Origin: Mantis religiosa | Taxonomy: Eukaryota > Arthropoda > Insecta > Mantodea > Mantidae | Assembly: GCA_030765055.1 (NCBI GenBank) | Contig: CM060947.1 | Span: 62,306,147 to 62,370,146 of the forward strand | Length of the DNA: 64,000 bases | Reading direction: 5' to 3' | Shown here: piece by piece, positions 1-56,499 of the stretch | Position numbering within the stretch: position 1 is the first letter of the stretch | How the letters are laid out: each line of letters begins with the position of its first letter | Program-made: the position numbers and the translations under genes | The notes under the pieces: generated by a model | Told to the model about the DNA's origin: nothing | Databases searched by the model: none | Seen by the model: only the letters and a program-made list of their open reading frames with translations

Positions 1-1868
1 TCCTTTCTCCTAGTCTTTATTGCCTGTATTTTAGTTAGTAAAATACAAACAATAAATAAAACAAACAGTAAACAATAATAAAATTGTTTATCATTGCTTT
101 TGGTTATCTCGTGAGCCAAAGACACAAGAATGAAAATCCGATAATTAGGAATCATGTTTAGGTTTGTGACCATTTATAATTTGTACTGTATCTGGTGTTG
201 TAAACCATATTAGGTAGTTAGCTTTCATTTTTAGGAACATTAAATGTTTTATGATCAAATCTTATGTTTCACTTCCTCTACTGACAAAGGAGTTCTGAAC
301 ATGTTAACTTCTCAGATAAACAGAAAAGTGAATTGTCAAAGTGTGGATTTCATCAATGCAGTAAATGTTCAAAATGATGACCCCCAACAGTATTTGAGAG
401 GTTTAAAATACTGAATACCCACATAGATAATGAAGCGTTCATTTACACCAAACATTGACGCAGGCACAAGTAACTAAAACCACTTTGCATTTATGAAGTG
501 TTTGAAACTTGTTTGAATGGGTCAAGCACAATACTGAATATAGTAAAATATCTAGTGCAAACTATAAATTTATATCTATATGTCAGGGGAAAACATGGTG
601 ATTATTGTATTTTATAAACATGTACAATGTTATAAAAATGTAATTTGTATCATAAAATCAAATAATACTCCACAAGAGGTAAAACAAAGGGTAATAAAAT
701 TTCTGAGCTGAACACGAAGATTGGAACCCACCTTGTAGTAGCAGTGTGGCAAGATGACCTGTATAATACCATTTAGCCAATGCTACCTGGTGAGCTGAGG
801 TTTCTATACGAATATGTATAGAACCTCAAATCTTTACATGCTTCTTACAGTTTCATAGAGTGTTTTGAGCTCTTCTTGGTATTTTTAACGCAAATAAAAA
901 ACTGCATCTGCCATTGCAATTACTGAGCAAGCTAAAAACTGTCATAATTTGTGACAGAAGCGAAAACAATCTACCTAATACTTAGCATTTTTTGACATGG
1001 CTGTACAACAAAAATATGTGTTGGCTGAAGATTTAAATCTAATTGGTCCCACTGTGTAGATCTGCCATTTTGTATTCCAAAGTTCTTATCAACTGATGCA
1101 TGTGATAGGTTGTTCCTTCAGGGGTGTGTTTAAAAGCATGTGTGAATGTAGGCTAATGAATAAAAATTATTAAACTCATCTAAAATTGCTACTACAGCTC
1201 TCTGAGTCTGCGTATAAAGTTTTTGGAATCAACATACATAGTAGATAGAGTCAACATGAAAAATTCAATGCCATGGCCGGGATTTGAACCACAGATCTCC
1301 TGGTTTCCGTCCAGTCACTCTTAACCTTTGAGCTACCATGGCCAACGTGCCGTCCTGACATTAAATTCTCCATTTGACTCATATATTTCCCCGGTAGACC
1401 AGTAGGGGCTCTTGCATCCAAGATACACTGCTTGTGGCGACTTACTATCATAAGTACTTAGTACTAGTGGTCTACCGGGGAAATATATGAGTTAAATGGA
1501 GAATTTAATGTCAGGACGGCACGTTGGCCATGGTAGCTCAAAGGTTAAGAGCGACTGGATGGAAACCAGGAGATGCGTGGTTCAAATCCCGGCATGGCAT
1601 TGAATTTTTCATGTTGACTCTATCTATTAAGAACCTTAGCCTATATACGGCTAGTGTGGAGAAATGATTCCATCAATTAACTAAAACATACATAGTGATT
1701 GCTTTCAGTGGCATACAACACTTATGCACTGAGTTATCTACCCTTTCTCTATAAACTGTTCTACAAATCATCCATTAGAAGGCATTCAAGAAAGGAGTCA
1801 CATTTATCGCTTAGCATGTTGCATAAATTAAAAAATAAATAGGGGCATGTGATTCACCTGGTGTATCT
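1..1868 (+). mobile_element. non-coding TIR element F, copy 1 (left end outside the window)
   Basis: The sequence at 1-1868 is an inverted copy of 46937-48934 (for example the lines around 720-1140 match the complement of 47190-47620). Its right end, ggggcatgtgattcacctgg near 1851, matches the terminal inverted repeats of copy 2. No open frame is recognisable, so it is probably a non-autonomous DNA transposon. A SINE-B dimer is inserted at 1243-1684. Confidence 0.7.
1243..1684. mobile_element. SINE-B inverted dimer
   Basis: Two tRNA-like units face away from each other: 1243-1448 on the minus strand and 1460-1684 on the plus strand. Each has a box-A-like segment (ggtagctcaaaggttaag) and a box-B-like segment (ggttcaaatccc) with acceptor arms gccatgg/ccatggc. 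The whole unit is flanked by the 12 bp duplication aacatacatagt (1231-1242 and 1685-1696). The undisturbed site is visible in the paralogous element F near 47115-47135, so the dimer entered as one piece. Only the right end carries the extra tail ending ccatcaattaacta. Confidence 0.85.
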
Positions 1869-1937
1869 AATGAAATTAAGTTAACAGTGTTGCATATATA
1901 TTCCAAAATTTAAAAGTAATATGATGGAATTTTGCAG

Positions 1938-46056
<44,119 letters not shown>

Positions 46057-46641
46057 CATCCAGCATTTTGTTTTTGTTACTGTATTTGGACCTTGGTGTT
46101 ATTTGACTTTTATTTGAAAACTTTGGATCATTCTTTCTCAATCTATCAAGATAATAGAAGTCATTTTCAATGACGTTGTAGAAAAGGTATAGTGCTTTCT
46201 CTTTCAGAAGCAGGCAGTTATTTGAGATAATTTCAGTACATGCTCAATATGACACTTAAATTTGTGACTGTCAGTTATATCCAAATCATAATATTCTATG
46301 TTTCTGTATTAAAAATCTAGTTTTTAAAGATTCAGTAAGTAGCACTTTTTGTTTAAACTCTTTATTTTGTCTCTTCTTTTGTAGTGATTAAATTGCTTAC
46401 AGAATTCTAAGAATTATGTCATATTGCATACAATAGTTAAGTTTTCTAAATATTTTTGGTGCTTTAAAAAATCCTAAGCTTTTTGTGGACCAAAAATCTC
46501 AGATTACAGCATTGAAAAGAGAGAGAAAGAGAAAAAATGAAGGCGCATGGCAAGATTTCAGAGACACTTTATTAAACAGATGTTCTGTTTCTGCCTGTTG
46601 CCTCAACTGTGAATAAAGACAATGCTTGTTTTATAAATAAA
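46057..46641 (+). promoter_or_regulatory. bestrophin 3' UTR with polyadenylation signals
   Basis: After the stop comes AT-rich non-coding sequence with AATAAA hexamers at 46612-46617 and 46636-46641. The transcript end probably lies within about 30 bases after these. A longer UTR cannot be excluded, but a transposon begins near 46937. Confidence 0.6.
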
Positions 46642-46936
46642 AGACATAATCCTTTGATTTTATAAATATAAATGTGATATCTACTTGAATCTTATATAAT
46701 TCTTCCTTTTGTTAATGTTATGGTGTTAATGTGAAATAGTTGGATGTGCAAATGTTATAAATGGAAAGTCAAAACTCTATGCTTTATAGCCCAGTGTTTT
46801 GTTGTAACATCATTCAAACCTGTAATACCATTAGGAGAACTATTTAGAATGCTGTATGAATGAATGCATGAATGAAATCTGTAATAATACTCTAAAATAT
46901 TAATACATGACAAAATGAACAGTTTTGTTTTATATA

Positions 46937-48934
46937 ATATACCAGGTGAGTCACCTGCCCCTATTAATTTTTTAATTTATGCAACATGCTAAGCAACATA
47001 TGTGACTTACACCTTTCTTGAATGCCTTCTAATGGATGATTTTCAGAACAGTCTATAGAGAAGGAGTAGATAACTCAGTGCATAAGAGTTGTATGGGACA
47101 GAAAGCAATCACAATGTATGTCGATTCCAAAAACATCATACCCACATACAAAAAGGTGCAGTAACAAATTTAGAGAGTTTACAAACTTTTATTCGTTAGC
47201 GTACATTCACACACACCTTTAAACACACCCCTGAAAGAACAATCTATCACAAGCATCAGTTGACAACATTGGAATACAAAATAGCAGATCTACATGGTGA
47301 GACCAATTGGATTTAAATCTTCATCCAAGACGTGTTTTCATTGTACAACCATGTCAAAAAAATGCTAAGAATTAGGTACATAGTTATGCTTCTGTCACAA
47401 ATTACGGCAGCTTTTAGCTCATATGGTAATTGTAATGGTGGATGCAGTTTTTTGTTTGTGTTAAAACTACCAAAATGAGCTCAAAACACTGTATGAAGCT
47501 GTGAAAAGCATATAAAGATTCGAGGTGGGTGATAAGGTCTGCAGTTCATATAGGAACCTTCTCTCGCAAGGTATCGTTGACTAATTGGTATCATACAGGT
47601 TACTTCACCACTCTGCCTCTGCAAGTTGAGCTCAAGTTCTTCATGATTGACTCAAAGATTTTATTATCCTTTATCTCTTGGGGCCTATAATTTGATATTA
47701 TAATACAAATAATATTTTTATAACATTATAGGTGTTTAAAAATACAATAATAGCCATGTTTTTCACTGACAGATAGTTATAAATGCATAGTTTGTAATAT
47801 ATATTTTATTATGGTAGGTATTGTGCTTGACCCATTCAACCAAGTTTCAAACATTTCACAAATGTAAAGTGGAAAGTAAGATATATGTATGAAACAAAAG
47901 CAATTAGATTTAATGTCGTCCAACTACGTAACCTGTTTTACAACACCAGAGACAGTACAGATTGTAAGGGTCACAAAGTTAAATATGATCCCTAATAAAA
48001 GATAAATATAGCCCGTAGGTACCCTTTAATGGGCAAGGGCCTCAACTACCTGCCATTAAGGTGAGCTTGGCGCAACTTTATGGTGAGCTAACCCCTGTAG
48101 ATCCCTAATTATCAGATTGTAATTCTTGTGTCTTTGGCTCTCAAGTGAACCAACAGCAACAATAAACAAATTAGTAACTAAAATACAGACAATAAAGATT
48201 GGGAGAAAGAAACAAAAAACCAAAGCAATGTGACATAAAAAGACGTCATTTATTTAAGCTTTTTGCAACTTCTTGGTTCTCAATCTGGGCTGTAAGTATT
48301 AATGCTGGGTGTATAGAGTACCGAATAAAAGAGTAGAGCTGCAATAATGGCTTATATACTAAAACGGTCAATGTTTTTAAATTAGACTGTAAACTGTGGG
48401 TTGATCAACTATCTGCCATTAAGGTGAGCTTGGCGCAACTTATATGGTGAGCTAATCCCTGTAGATCCCTAATTATCAGATTGTAATTCTTGTGTCTTTG
48501 GCTCTCAAGTGAACCAACAGCAACAATAAACAAATTGGTAACTAAAATACAGACAATAAAGATTGGGAGAAAGAAACAAAAAACCAAAACTATGTGACAT
48601 TGTTTCGAACCTAGCTTTTTTATCACCACGTTCCAACAAGCTAACCCACTCGGCCAGCTGCTATGTACTCTCTATTGCTATTTGGGAAAGCATTCGTTTA
48701 TCATCTTTCTAGTATTATATGCGTGAAAGGACGTTGTTTATTTAAGCTTTTTGCAACTTCTTGATTCTCAATCTGGGCTGTAAGTATTAATGTTGGGTGT
48801 ATAGAGTACCAAATAGAAGAGTACAGCTGCAATAATGACTTATATGCTAAAATGGTCAATGTTTTTAAATTAGACAATAAACTATGGGTTGCATAGAGAA
48901 GAATAAATAGGGGCAGCTGACTCACCTGGTATAT
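46937..48934 (-). mobile_element. non-coding TIR element F, copy 2, with internal duplication
   Basis: Ends taccaggtgagtcacctgcc and the complement form near 48910-48934 are inverted. A block of about 360 bases (48040-48400) recurs at 48405-48895, the second copy holding an extra tRNA-like insert (48600-48665). No transposase frame is visible. It is an inverted paralogue of 1-1868. Confidence 0.75.
48600..48665 (-). mobile_element. tRNA-like insert
   Basis: The minus strand reads ggccgagtgggttagc (box A) and aggttcgaaac (box B), a tRNA-like segment without a paired acceptor stem. It lies inside the second internal copy of element F. Confidence 0.5.
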
Positions 48935-49139
48935 ATAAATTTTGTCCCCAATAAGTCATGGTAGTTGGGTTACTGAGACGTCTCTGTGGTAGCCCCCCTC
49001 TTCATCACAGAATTTAAGTTGAACCACTACTAGTCACAAAGTTCCACTGAAAATGCATAACATTGTGAAGGAAGTGACATATGCATAGGGGAGAATTGTG
49101 CTGCATGTCATATCATGGTAAATTGATATTCATTTTTAT

Positions 49140-49935
49140 GTTAATTAATGTAAATTAATTGTTCTTCTATACTATCCATGTATAGGCTAAGATTTTGGAT
49201 AGATAGGGGTTGTCTCACTAGGGGTTCTCATAAACAATGAAATATGCACCATTTTTGGTGACTTACTACTGTAAGTACTTAAGTCCCAGGCTTCATAGTT
49301 ATCTATCCAAAACCTTAGCCTATACACATCTAGTGTAGAATGATTAATTTCCATCAATTAACCTAATAATAGTGATTTAACTATGAAGCTTGGGACTTAA
49401 GTACTTACAATAGTAAGTCGCCACAAACGGTGCATATCTCATTGCATATGAGAACCTCTAGTGGTTTACCAGTAGAAATATGAGTCAGTTGGAGTATTTA
49501 ATGTCATGTTGGTATGTTGGCCATGATACCTCAATGGTTAAGAGCAAACAGACTGAGACCGGGAGATCCGTGGTTCAAATACAATTCAATTCAATTCAAT
49601 TTGTCCTTTTGATCATACACTGATATCAGACACGTCATACTATAAAAATTACATTAATGGCTATTGTCATTATTTACAATCACTTAAAACTAATTAAAAT
49701 TTAAAAACTCATTTACAGAATAAAATTAATGTTGCAGTAAAAAGAGTTTTACTCCCTTTTCAAAATGCATAAGGCTCTTCATTTGTTTAATATTTTCTGA
49801 ATGTCTGTTGTATAATCCTATACCTTTATTGATAACACTAGACCTGAAGATTTCCGTTCATCTTTCCGACATGTATTGTATTTGTGAATATCTGCATTTT
49901 TGTAATTTTGTTGGCTATAGCATTGAATTTTTCAG
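49140..49935. mobile_element. SINE-B composite with nested LINE tail
   Basis: Inverted tail and box segments (49140-49375) are followed by a plus-strand unit (49376-49578). After ggttcaaat it is interrupted by about 330 bases beginning with an (ATTCA)n tract, then resumes at cattgaatttttcagtctg (49920). The insert looks like the 3' end of a minus-strand LINE with pentamer terminal repeats. Confidence 0.7.
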
Positions 49936-51383
49936 TCTGATTCTATCTATTCATTTTTATATTTTATTCACTCTTCAAAATTTTCTTCCTTGCACTTCTT
50001 GTGTGTGGGTTTAACTCTATTAAATTTTTCTAAGAAAGTACCCAAGAAAAAAATTAAAGAATGGTAATACAGAATTCATTTACTACTTAGATTATAAATA
50101 CTAAATTTCTTTTGCCAATTTTACCACTTTTTAATGTAACATTATTTTGTAATCAGCCAGAGAAATTCCTCTGCAATTAAACTTCCAATAATTTTTTTCA
50201 TTGTTAGAATCATATTTTTTGTAACAAAGTTAATTGTTACATTATTGTCAACTTCTCCCTAAAATATATATGAGAAGGTATCATAATTTTCTTCTTAAAC
50301 TCAGTGTTATCTTTATCTTAATTAAACTTACATTTACAATGATTTTAACATACTTCAAGAAGTAAGTAGGTAATACTGAATGGTGCATGAATGAGTGAAA
50401 TACTTGATATCATGCTCAAATGTTCATAGAACATAGAATTGCCCAGTGTTTATCTTCTCAGAATAAGGAAAATTCCGAAAACAAACTTACCTAGGTAACA
50501 CACTTTAACTGAGATGCAAACATGGCACCTTGTATGTGGTTTTGGCAGACATACTGCTCCACATCACAGAGGTGGGCTCATTTATAATTCAGTCCTATAA
50601 AAAGCTATATAAAGTGTTACAAACAAATCTCATAATGATTCTACTCAGTTGCGTTACATTTACCATTTTGTGTTACAGAATTATCTCAGTACGACATTAA
50701 GTTACGGATGCAGATCAACATATTTTGCCAGATTTCCAAAAATCTTGCAAAATATCGGACTTCACATATCTGCAGACTTTAATAATGTGACCATTAAGTT
50801 AAAGTGTATTATTGATTTTTGTCTGCATGGTAATGAAGTGCAAATCTCAAACTTGCCCAAAGTCAAAATTAAGATTCATAAAGTACGGGGATTGTGATAG
50901 CTATTCGTTTCATCCACATCCAGAAGTTGAAAGCTGTGCATTTAGCTAGTGATGCCTGTGTGATGCTTAATGACATATCCCAATGTTGAAAGTACTCAAG
51001 GGATTCTTCTTCTTCATTTATTACCAGATTATTAGTGTGTCCTCTAGCATTTCCAACTTGTACATGTTTTCATCTAATCCACCTATAGAACAGTCACTCT
51101 CTCTCCCTACAAGTTGGATCACACCTTCAGCTTTCCAACTTCTTGCATTTGATGTCATCCATGTAATAAGTGTTCTGACTCCAATATTGCATATTTTGTT
51201 TGTTTACTTCTCTGCTGAGCCAAAATTTGCATTTTCCAAGAACAGGATATTGCACACAAAATCAACTGCCTCTTCCATTGCTGCACCCAATCAAAGAACC
51301 CTCTAAAATGGTTGAAAGCATCTTCACTCAATTTCTTGAGTATCTGAATTTTGAATTAGAGAAATGTGTTACACAGAATATCT
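49936..51383. other. AT-rich sequence, nothing recognised
   Basis: Frames at 50649-50897 and 50983-51385 show no family resemblance and are probably chance. Confidence 0.4.
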
Positions 51384-51395
51384 GATGACTAGGGA

Positions 51396-51615
51396 TAGGA
51401 AATTTATTTATTTATTTATTTTATTTATGTCCTCCGACCTTAAGTCATATCAGATGATGAAATGGATGAAATGATGCTCAAATGAGTCCGGGGTCCATGG
51501 AGCTTAGAGTTACCCAACATTCATCTTTCAAGATAAGGGAACCGAGATTCAAACTCGAGATCTCTTGAACGTCAGGCAGATATGCTGCCATCCATGCTAC
51601 CAAGGTGGGTCGGGC
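51396..51615 (-). mobile_element. SINE-D (tRNA-derived, AAAT-tailed)
   Basis: The minus-strand head ttggtagcatggatggcagc and box B gagtttgaatctcgg lead into a body ending in (AAAT)n. It lies inside repeat E. Confidence 0.65.
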
Positions 51616-51969
51616 TAGGAAGATCATGTCCCAAAAATCTGAGAAAAATGACCAGTAAAAAGCCCTTACATTTTAGGGATAATGACATTAAAATTTTAAA
51701 AAATGGCCTTAAATTTTTTTGTAATTTAATCATTTAAAATTTAAAAAAATGTGTCATTTTATTAATTATTATAGTTAGAAATATTATGTAATGTATACCA
51801 TATATATTTATTTACTAGGAAAAACTTAAATATTTAGGCATACTCTGTGAGAAGTAAAATGTTGATTAGATGGCTGATGTAGTTGTAACAAGTGCTCCTC
51901 TCATGAAAATACAACTGTGAGGAATGTGCTGATATAACTTAGCAATATCTGAGAAAGATCACAGGGAAA

Positions 51970-52115
51970 TATATATGAGTCAATTGGAGAATTTAATGTC
52001 AGGATGGCACGTTGGCCATGGTAGCTCAATGGGTAAGAGTGACTGGTCGGAAACCAGGAGATCCGTGATTCAAGCGCTGGCCATGGCATTGAATTTTTCA
52101 TGTTGACTCCACCTA
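51970..52115 (+). mobile_element. SINE-B, truncated
   Basis: Plus-strand box, tRNA-like part (ggccatggtagctcaatggg) and ttgaatttttcatgttgact, inserted in repeat E between bases that are adjacent in copy 2. Confidence 0.75.
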
Positions 52116-52640
52116 TAACAAGCTTTACTGGCCTCTCAAAACATTCAATCTTGCACCAGCAGTGCTGACTATAAGATGTGAACAAATGAACAGAGATTGT
52201 TTTCAATGTAGATAGTACATCTATTTATGACATCATCGCAAACTGATATAGATAGTAGTAATTCCCCTCTGACTGCACCAGAAAAAGTATCCTCTGCACA
52301 TGTTTTCATGTGAGACCAAGTGTTGTTAACGTGGCAAAACACCATCATTATCTATACCTATCGATAACGACAACTGTGTGAACACATATCTGATGACTCA
52401 TTAAGGGTGTATAAGAATACACAGCAAAATTCAGTGAGCAGCCTCAATAATGATTATACATGTGAATAATGTGCATTTAAAAGCAAAAAACTGAAGAAAA
52501 TGCAACAAAAAGTGAAACATTTCCTAAAAAATTACCAATAGACATTAAAATCCCCAAAAATGCAAACAGATACAAAATAAGCTAGTTAATATCGGTTTAA
52601 AAAGAGAAATGAACTTATCTTGCATTCTGCACCCTCTGTG

Positions 52641-53057
52641 ATGACTCAGGAAAAAAATGTATTTCATTGAGTTCCGAGACCTACTGATGAGTGTTGCTTT
52701 TACTGATCTTAGAATCAACAGACAAATATTTTATCTTACTCTTGGACTCAAATAATGGAGGTTCTACAGTCTAGGTTCTCATCTGTAGCGCTGCATGAGC
52801 ATCTGGAGCTTGTCAACCTACCAATGAACCTAAATTTGAACCTTATCAGATGCATATAAGATATTCTCTTCTCAGGGCCATCTGATCCTTGGCTTCTACT
52901 GTCACATACCACTATCTCTTCCACTTAATAGAATTGTCTTGTTGCAGTTTTTATATGTCAATGGCATACTTTATATTTCCCTACGGATGGAGACTTTTGG
53001 GGCAGAGGCTATATTACATCATCCAAGTGTTCAATTGCCTCACACCTTCCATTGTCT
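52641..53057. other. nothing recognised
   Basis: No frame or repeat identity seen before the piggyBac relic. Confidence 0.4.
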
Positions 53058-53061
53058 TTAA

Positions 53062-54742
53062 CCCTCCATTGGCAGAACACTGTTGGTCGCATGGGGCCTG
53101 AGAGGCCCGCACTATATTTATGCGACTATATGCCTGTATTTCTTTTTGTTTTCATTTTCTCTTTTCCCCCAATTTTTGGCTTTATTTAGGTTAAATGTGC
53201 ATGATTTTTACTAGTATAGCCATATTAAATACATCAGCTAAAATATAATACAAATAAAGTGTATATTATAATTTGTATTAAGTATACATAAAGTATTAAA
53301 GTATTAAAATGGTGTATTAAGTATACATGTCATTGGAAATATTCAGTTGCTCAGAGTCATCAGCTATTTATTCTGTTTTCCTCGACTTTGGCATGTTTTC
53401 TCAAACAGAGAGGAGTGTTGCATTGCCCACTTGCATATTTAGTTTTGCTGTTCCTTTTGTCTTTACTGCAGGGTTCAAATTGTTTCCTTTTCAATGATTC
53501 TGGTGCATTTGGCAACTCAGTAGTTCAGGTTTATATTTCTTTAGAAGCTCTTTCACATCATTGTGTAGCTTTGATTCTGTTGCTCTCCTCTGTAGCTGTT
53601 GCGACAGTAAAGCTAAGGACAGCACTTTCAAATATTCCTGTCTTGTGGAATATTTGTTTTGGTTTCCAAGAAAGATAACCCTGCAATTAATACCTGCAAT
53701 ATTCCACATATGGTTAAAAATTACCATTGGCTACCTTCATGTTCTGGCTACATTGCACGTAGCACACAATTTATCTATTACAACTCCAGATCTAGTATCA
53801 TTGTTATGCATGATTATTTCAGGCTTTTTCTCGGTACCTTCTGACAGTAGGTCCGACGAAACATGTAGACTTGAGATCAAAACTACTGTTTTACTCTTTT
53901 TGGAACATATGAAACAAGTGTTTCATTGTTTTGTGAAGCCAAAACCGCTTTTGTATTGACTGCGACCTTTTGGAGAAGTCAAATTACTGGGCAAATCCTT
54001 CTTGTTGTTCTGTATTGTACTGTATGAAAGAAAGTTGTCTTTTGCACACCAGTGAGACACTAATGAATCAGTCATCTGTTGTGACTTTTCTGACAGTGCC
54101 ATAGATTGGTTCAATTAGTCTTAGTACTACAGTCTCTGTGGAATTATTTTACAAATGTGGTCGGTCCGGCTACTGTCCATAATAATTTTCCATATTACTG
54201 GTGTAAAACATTTTGCATCACTCAGTCATAATAATTTTATATCATACTTGTTTGGCTTAGATGGTATATATTGTCTAAAACCACATCAACCACAAAATGC
54301 AGGTAATTGCACATCAACAGTGACATTTTGTCCAAAGAGAACAATGCTTCTCATATTTATTCAAAACATTGCAAACATTTCTCTAACATCAGTCAATTTG
54401 TCCAATACCAATGAATACCATTTGGTACTCACAACAAAGTACTGAAAGCTCCTTCCACTGCCCAAGCAATATTCCACAATTTACTAACGAAGAAAGACAT
54501 ATCATCAACATGTAACAAGAGTAGGCGCAAGGAGCCCACTAAAGCTGTATGACACCTAACTGCTGATTATAAATCTTGCAACTGCAATGATAAACAGAAA
54601 AAAGTTGTCGCTACAGTAAACATTCGAGTAAGGTTTAATGTTAGATGTCCTAGTCAGACAATTACGTAGGTGCATTCGTTCATAAAATACAACATTTAAA
54701 TAAAGCTAGGGGCCTCTCAGACCCCATGTGACTAACGGAGGG
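53062..54742 (-). pseudogene. piggyBac transposon relic
   Basis: Ends CCCTCC... and ...GGAGGG are flanked by TTAA (53058-53061 and 54743-54746), the piggyBac signature, with subterminal gcctgagaggcc/ggcctctcagac. Minus-strand fragments read FRQYIPSKPNK, DKLCATCNVA, MVIFNHMWNIAGINC and YLKVLSLALLSQQLQRRA, the order seen in piggyBac transposases. Stops and deletions remove the N-terminus and much of the catalytic core. Confidence 0.88.
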
Positions 54743-54774
54743 TTAACTTTTCAATCATAATTTTTCTTTTCTTG

Positions 54775-55050
54775 TGATCCATAGTCTAGGGGTAACATGC
54801 TAGACTCTGGTTTCTGAAGTCACGGATTCAAACATAATGGAGGGCAATAGATCTTTTTGAGTGAAAAAATACATAGCATGGCTTCCTTTGAAGGGGAAGT
54901 AAAGCCAGAAGTTCTGTGTCTAGATTTACAGCACATAAAAGAACCTCAAGTCTGATAAAAAGGCCTCTGAGTAAAATTTAACTGGTCTTCCTGCCCAATA
55001 TAGAATGGGACACTGAAAATCACAGTAGTTGAAGAGCATCTGCAAATAAA
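54775..55050 (+). mobile_element. SINE-C (tRNA-derived)
   Basis: Box A-like tagtctaggggtaacatgc and box B ggattcaaac are followed by a body (gggaagtaaagccagaagtt...). A second copy starts at 63898. Confidence 0.7.
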
Positions 55051-55615
55051 AACTCAATTAATTTGTTTATAATTATATTTTTTTTAATACTTCAATTTTT
55101 TGTGTGTGAGTGGAATAAAAAAAGGAATCACAATATTTTAAATGAATTCTATTTGTAAGACTTTACAGTTGATATATAAGGACATAGCACCATATAGGTT
55201 TCATTGCTTATGAAAGATAAAAAGAACAATTTTTACAAAATGCAACATTGTAAGCTGAATAAAATGTTTTAGTTGTTTCTTTTTTAGTGAAAGCACAGCA
55301 ATAACATCATGACCTGTTTCTCCAGCAACAGGTAAGTAGTCCTCCACGGATCATCAGTTTTAGACAATTTTAAGGATGCCCACTTGCAAATTACCTCTTG
55401 ACTCCTGAATTCTGTTTGTTCTACTCCATAACTTAGATGCATTTTCAAGGAAGTTGAAAAATGTATTATCCTTGTGTTATATGTCCATATGCATTATACT
55501 TGTGTTGACTGCTGCAACTATCAGCAGCATTGAAGACCTTGTTTCAACCATATTATAAATAAATTAAAACAATTTGTGACAAACTTCACTTATCTGCTTT
55601 AATTGACGAATCCTC
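55051..55615. other. AT-rich sequence, nothing recognised
   Basis: No frame or repeat identity seen. Confidence 0.4.
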
Positions 55616-55621
55616 CGGGGC

Positions 55622-55652
55622 TAGTTTCATGATGTGTCCATCATAGCCTCAG
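55622..55652 (-). ncRNA. hammerhead-like core, isolated
   Basis: The minus strand reads CTGAGGC, a perfect 6 bp stem II atgatg-gaca-catcat, GAAA, then ctagcc. The last A of CTGANGA is C, so it is probably inactive. No PLE coding sequence is nearby. Confidence 0.45.
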
Positions 55653-55867
55653 CTGGTAAACTGACTATATACTCTTTAGTCACTTCCGCTAGGTGCTGTA
55701 TAGTTTGCTATTGTCCTGCCATCTATTGGGAGCAAAATAAAAGTATTCACTGTATTACAAAATTCATCCACCATTTGTTAGGCTTTCTATTTGAATACAG
55801 TGATACAATGCAGAAAATAGATAAGCAGAGTCAACACTTTCTTTTTGTAGTGTTGAATGCCTGATTT

Positions 55868-56085
55868 TACCATATGCAGCCCCGCAGGCAATGTCACTGA
55901 TGATATATGAAATGAGGATGGTGCACTGGTGGAATGAGATGGCAAGGGGAACCAGAGTACCGGAGGAAACCTGTCCCTATGCCACTTTGTCCACCACAAA
56001 TCTCACATGTGGTCGCCTGGGATCGAGCCCAGGCTGCTTTGGTGAGAGTCAAATGGTCTAACCACTTGGCTATGGTGTGGCCAGA
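55868..56085 (-). mobile_element. SINE-A (minus strand)
   Basis: The minus strand reads ggccacaccatagccaagtg, gttagaccat and a gggctcgatccc box B, followed by the SINE-A body. Confidence 0.8.
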
Positions 56086-56089
56086 GTCA

Positions 56090-56490
56090 ATACTACCCAA
56101 GAATCTACTGTAAAATGTAATTGCTTAAGGAGAGGCAACTTCTCTCTTACTTCCATCTTTGGTAGTGTACGTTATGTTTACAACATCATTAGAGTGGTAA
56201 CGCTTATTATCATCATGTCTTTTGAATTCTGCCACCTGAATATAGTAATTCCATTATCATTAATCAGTAGTTCCATGCCCCCTCTTTTCAATTTATGTTC
56301 CATTTTGGAAACACTCTTTGTTGTTTTCATTACAAAGTCAACATAAGGAGTTATCAGTGTGTTCACAAAAGCAACAAAAGTAAAAACACTTGTACAACAT
56401 ATTAAAAAAATCCTTGAAGTTAATGGTTTCAGTCAAAGTCCTTACCACTCTTCCTCCTGAGGTACTTTCAGATACACCATTCTTTTAAAG
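56090..56490. other. nothing recognised
   Basis: A frame at 56077-56346 shows no family resemblance. Confidence 0.35.
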
Positions 56491-56499
56491 TATGAATAT

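Larger units (their letters stand above)
51384..52640 (+). mobile_element. non-coding repeat E, copy 1, with nested SINEs
   Basis: It matches the complement of 58340-59100 (for example ctatacctatcgataacgac near 52354 and gtcgttatcgataggtatag near 58576). A SINE-D (51396-51615) and a SINE-B (51970-52115) are inserted. No coding content. Confidence 0.65.

Noticed and set aside
1..1937. An upstream bestrophin exon (KRFPTxDHxVEAG)
   Set aside because: Read through both element F and flanks in three frames; no matching segment ending in a donor was found, so it must lie outside.
50649..51385. Several 60-107 codon frames
   Set aside because: No recognisable domain, no splice context, no repeat; chance frames in AT-rich DNA.
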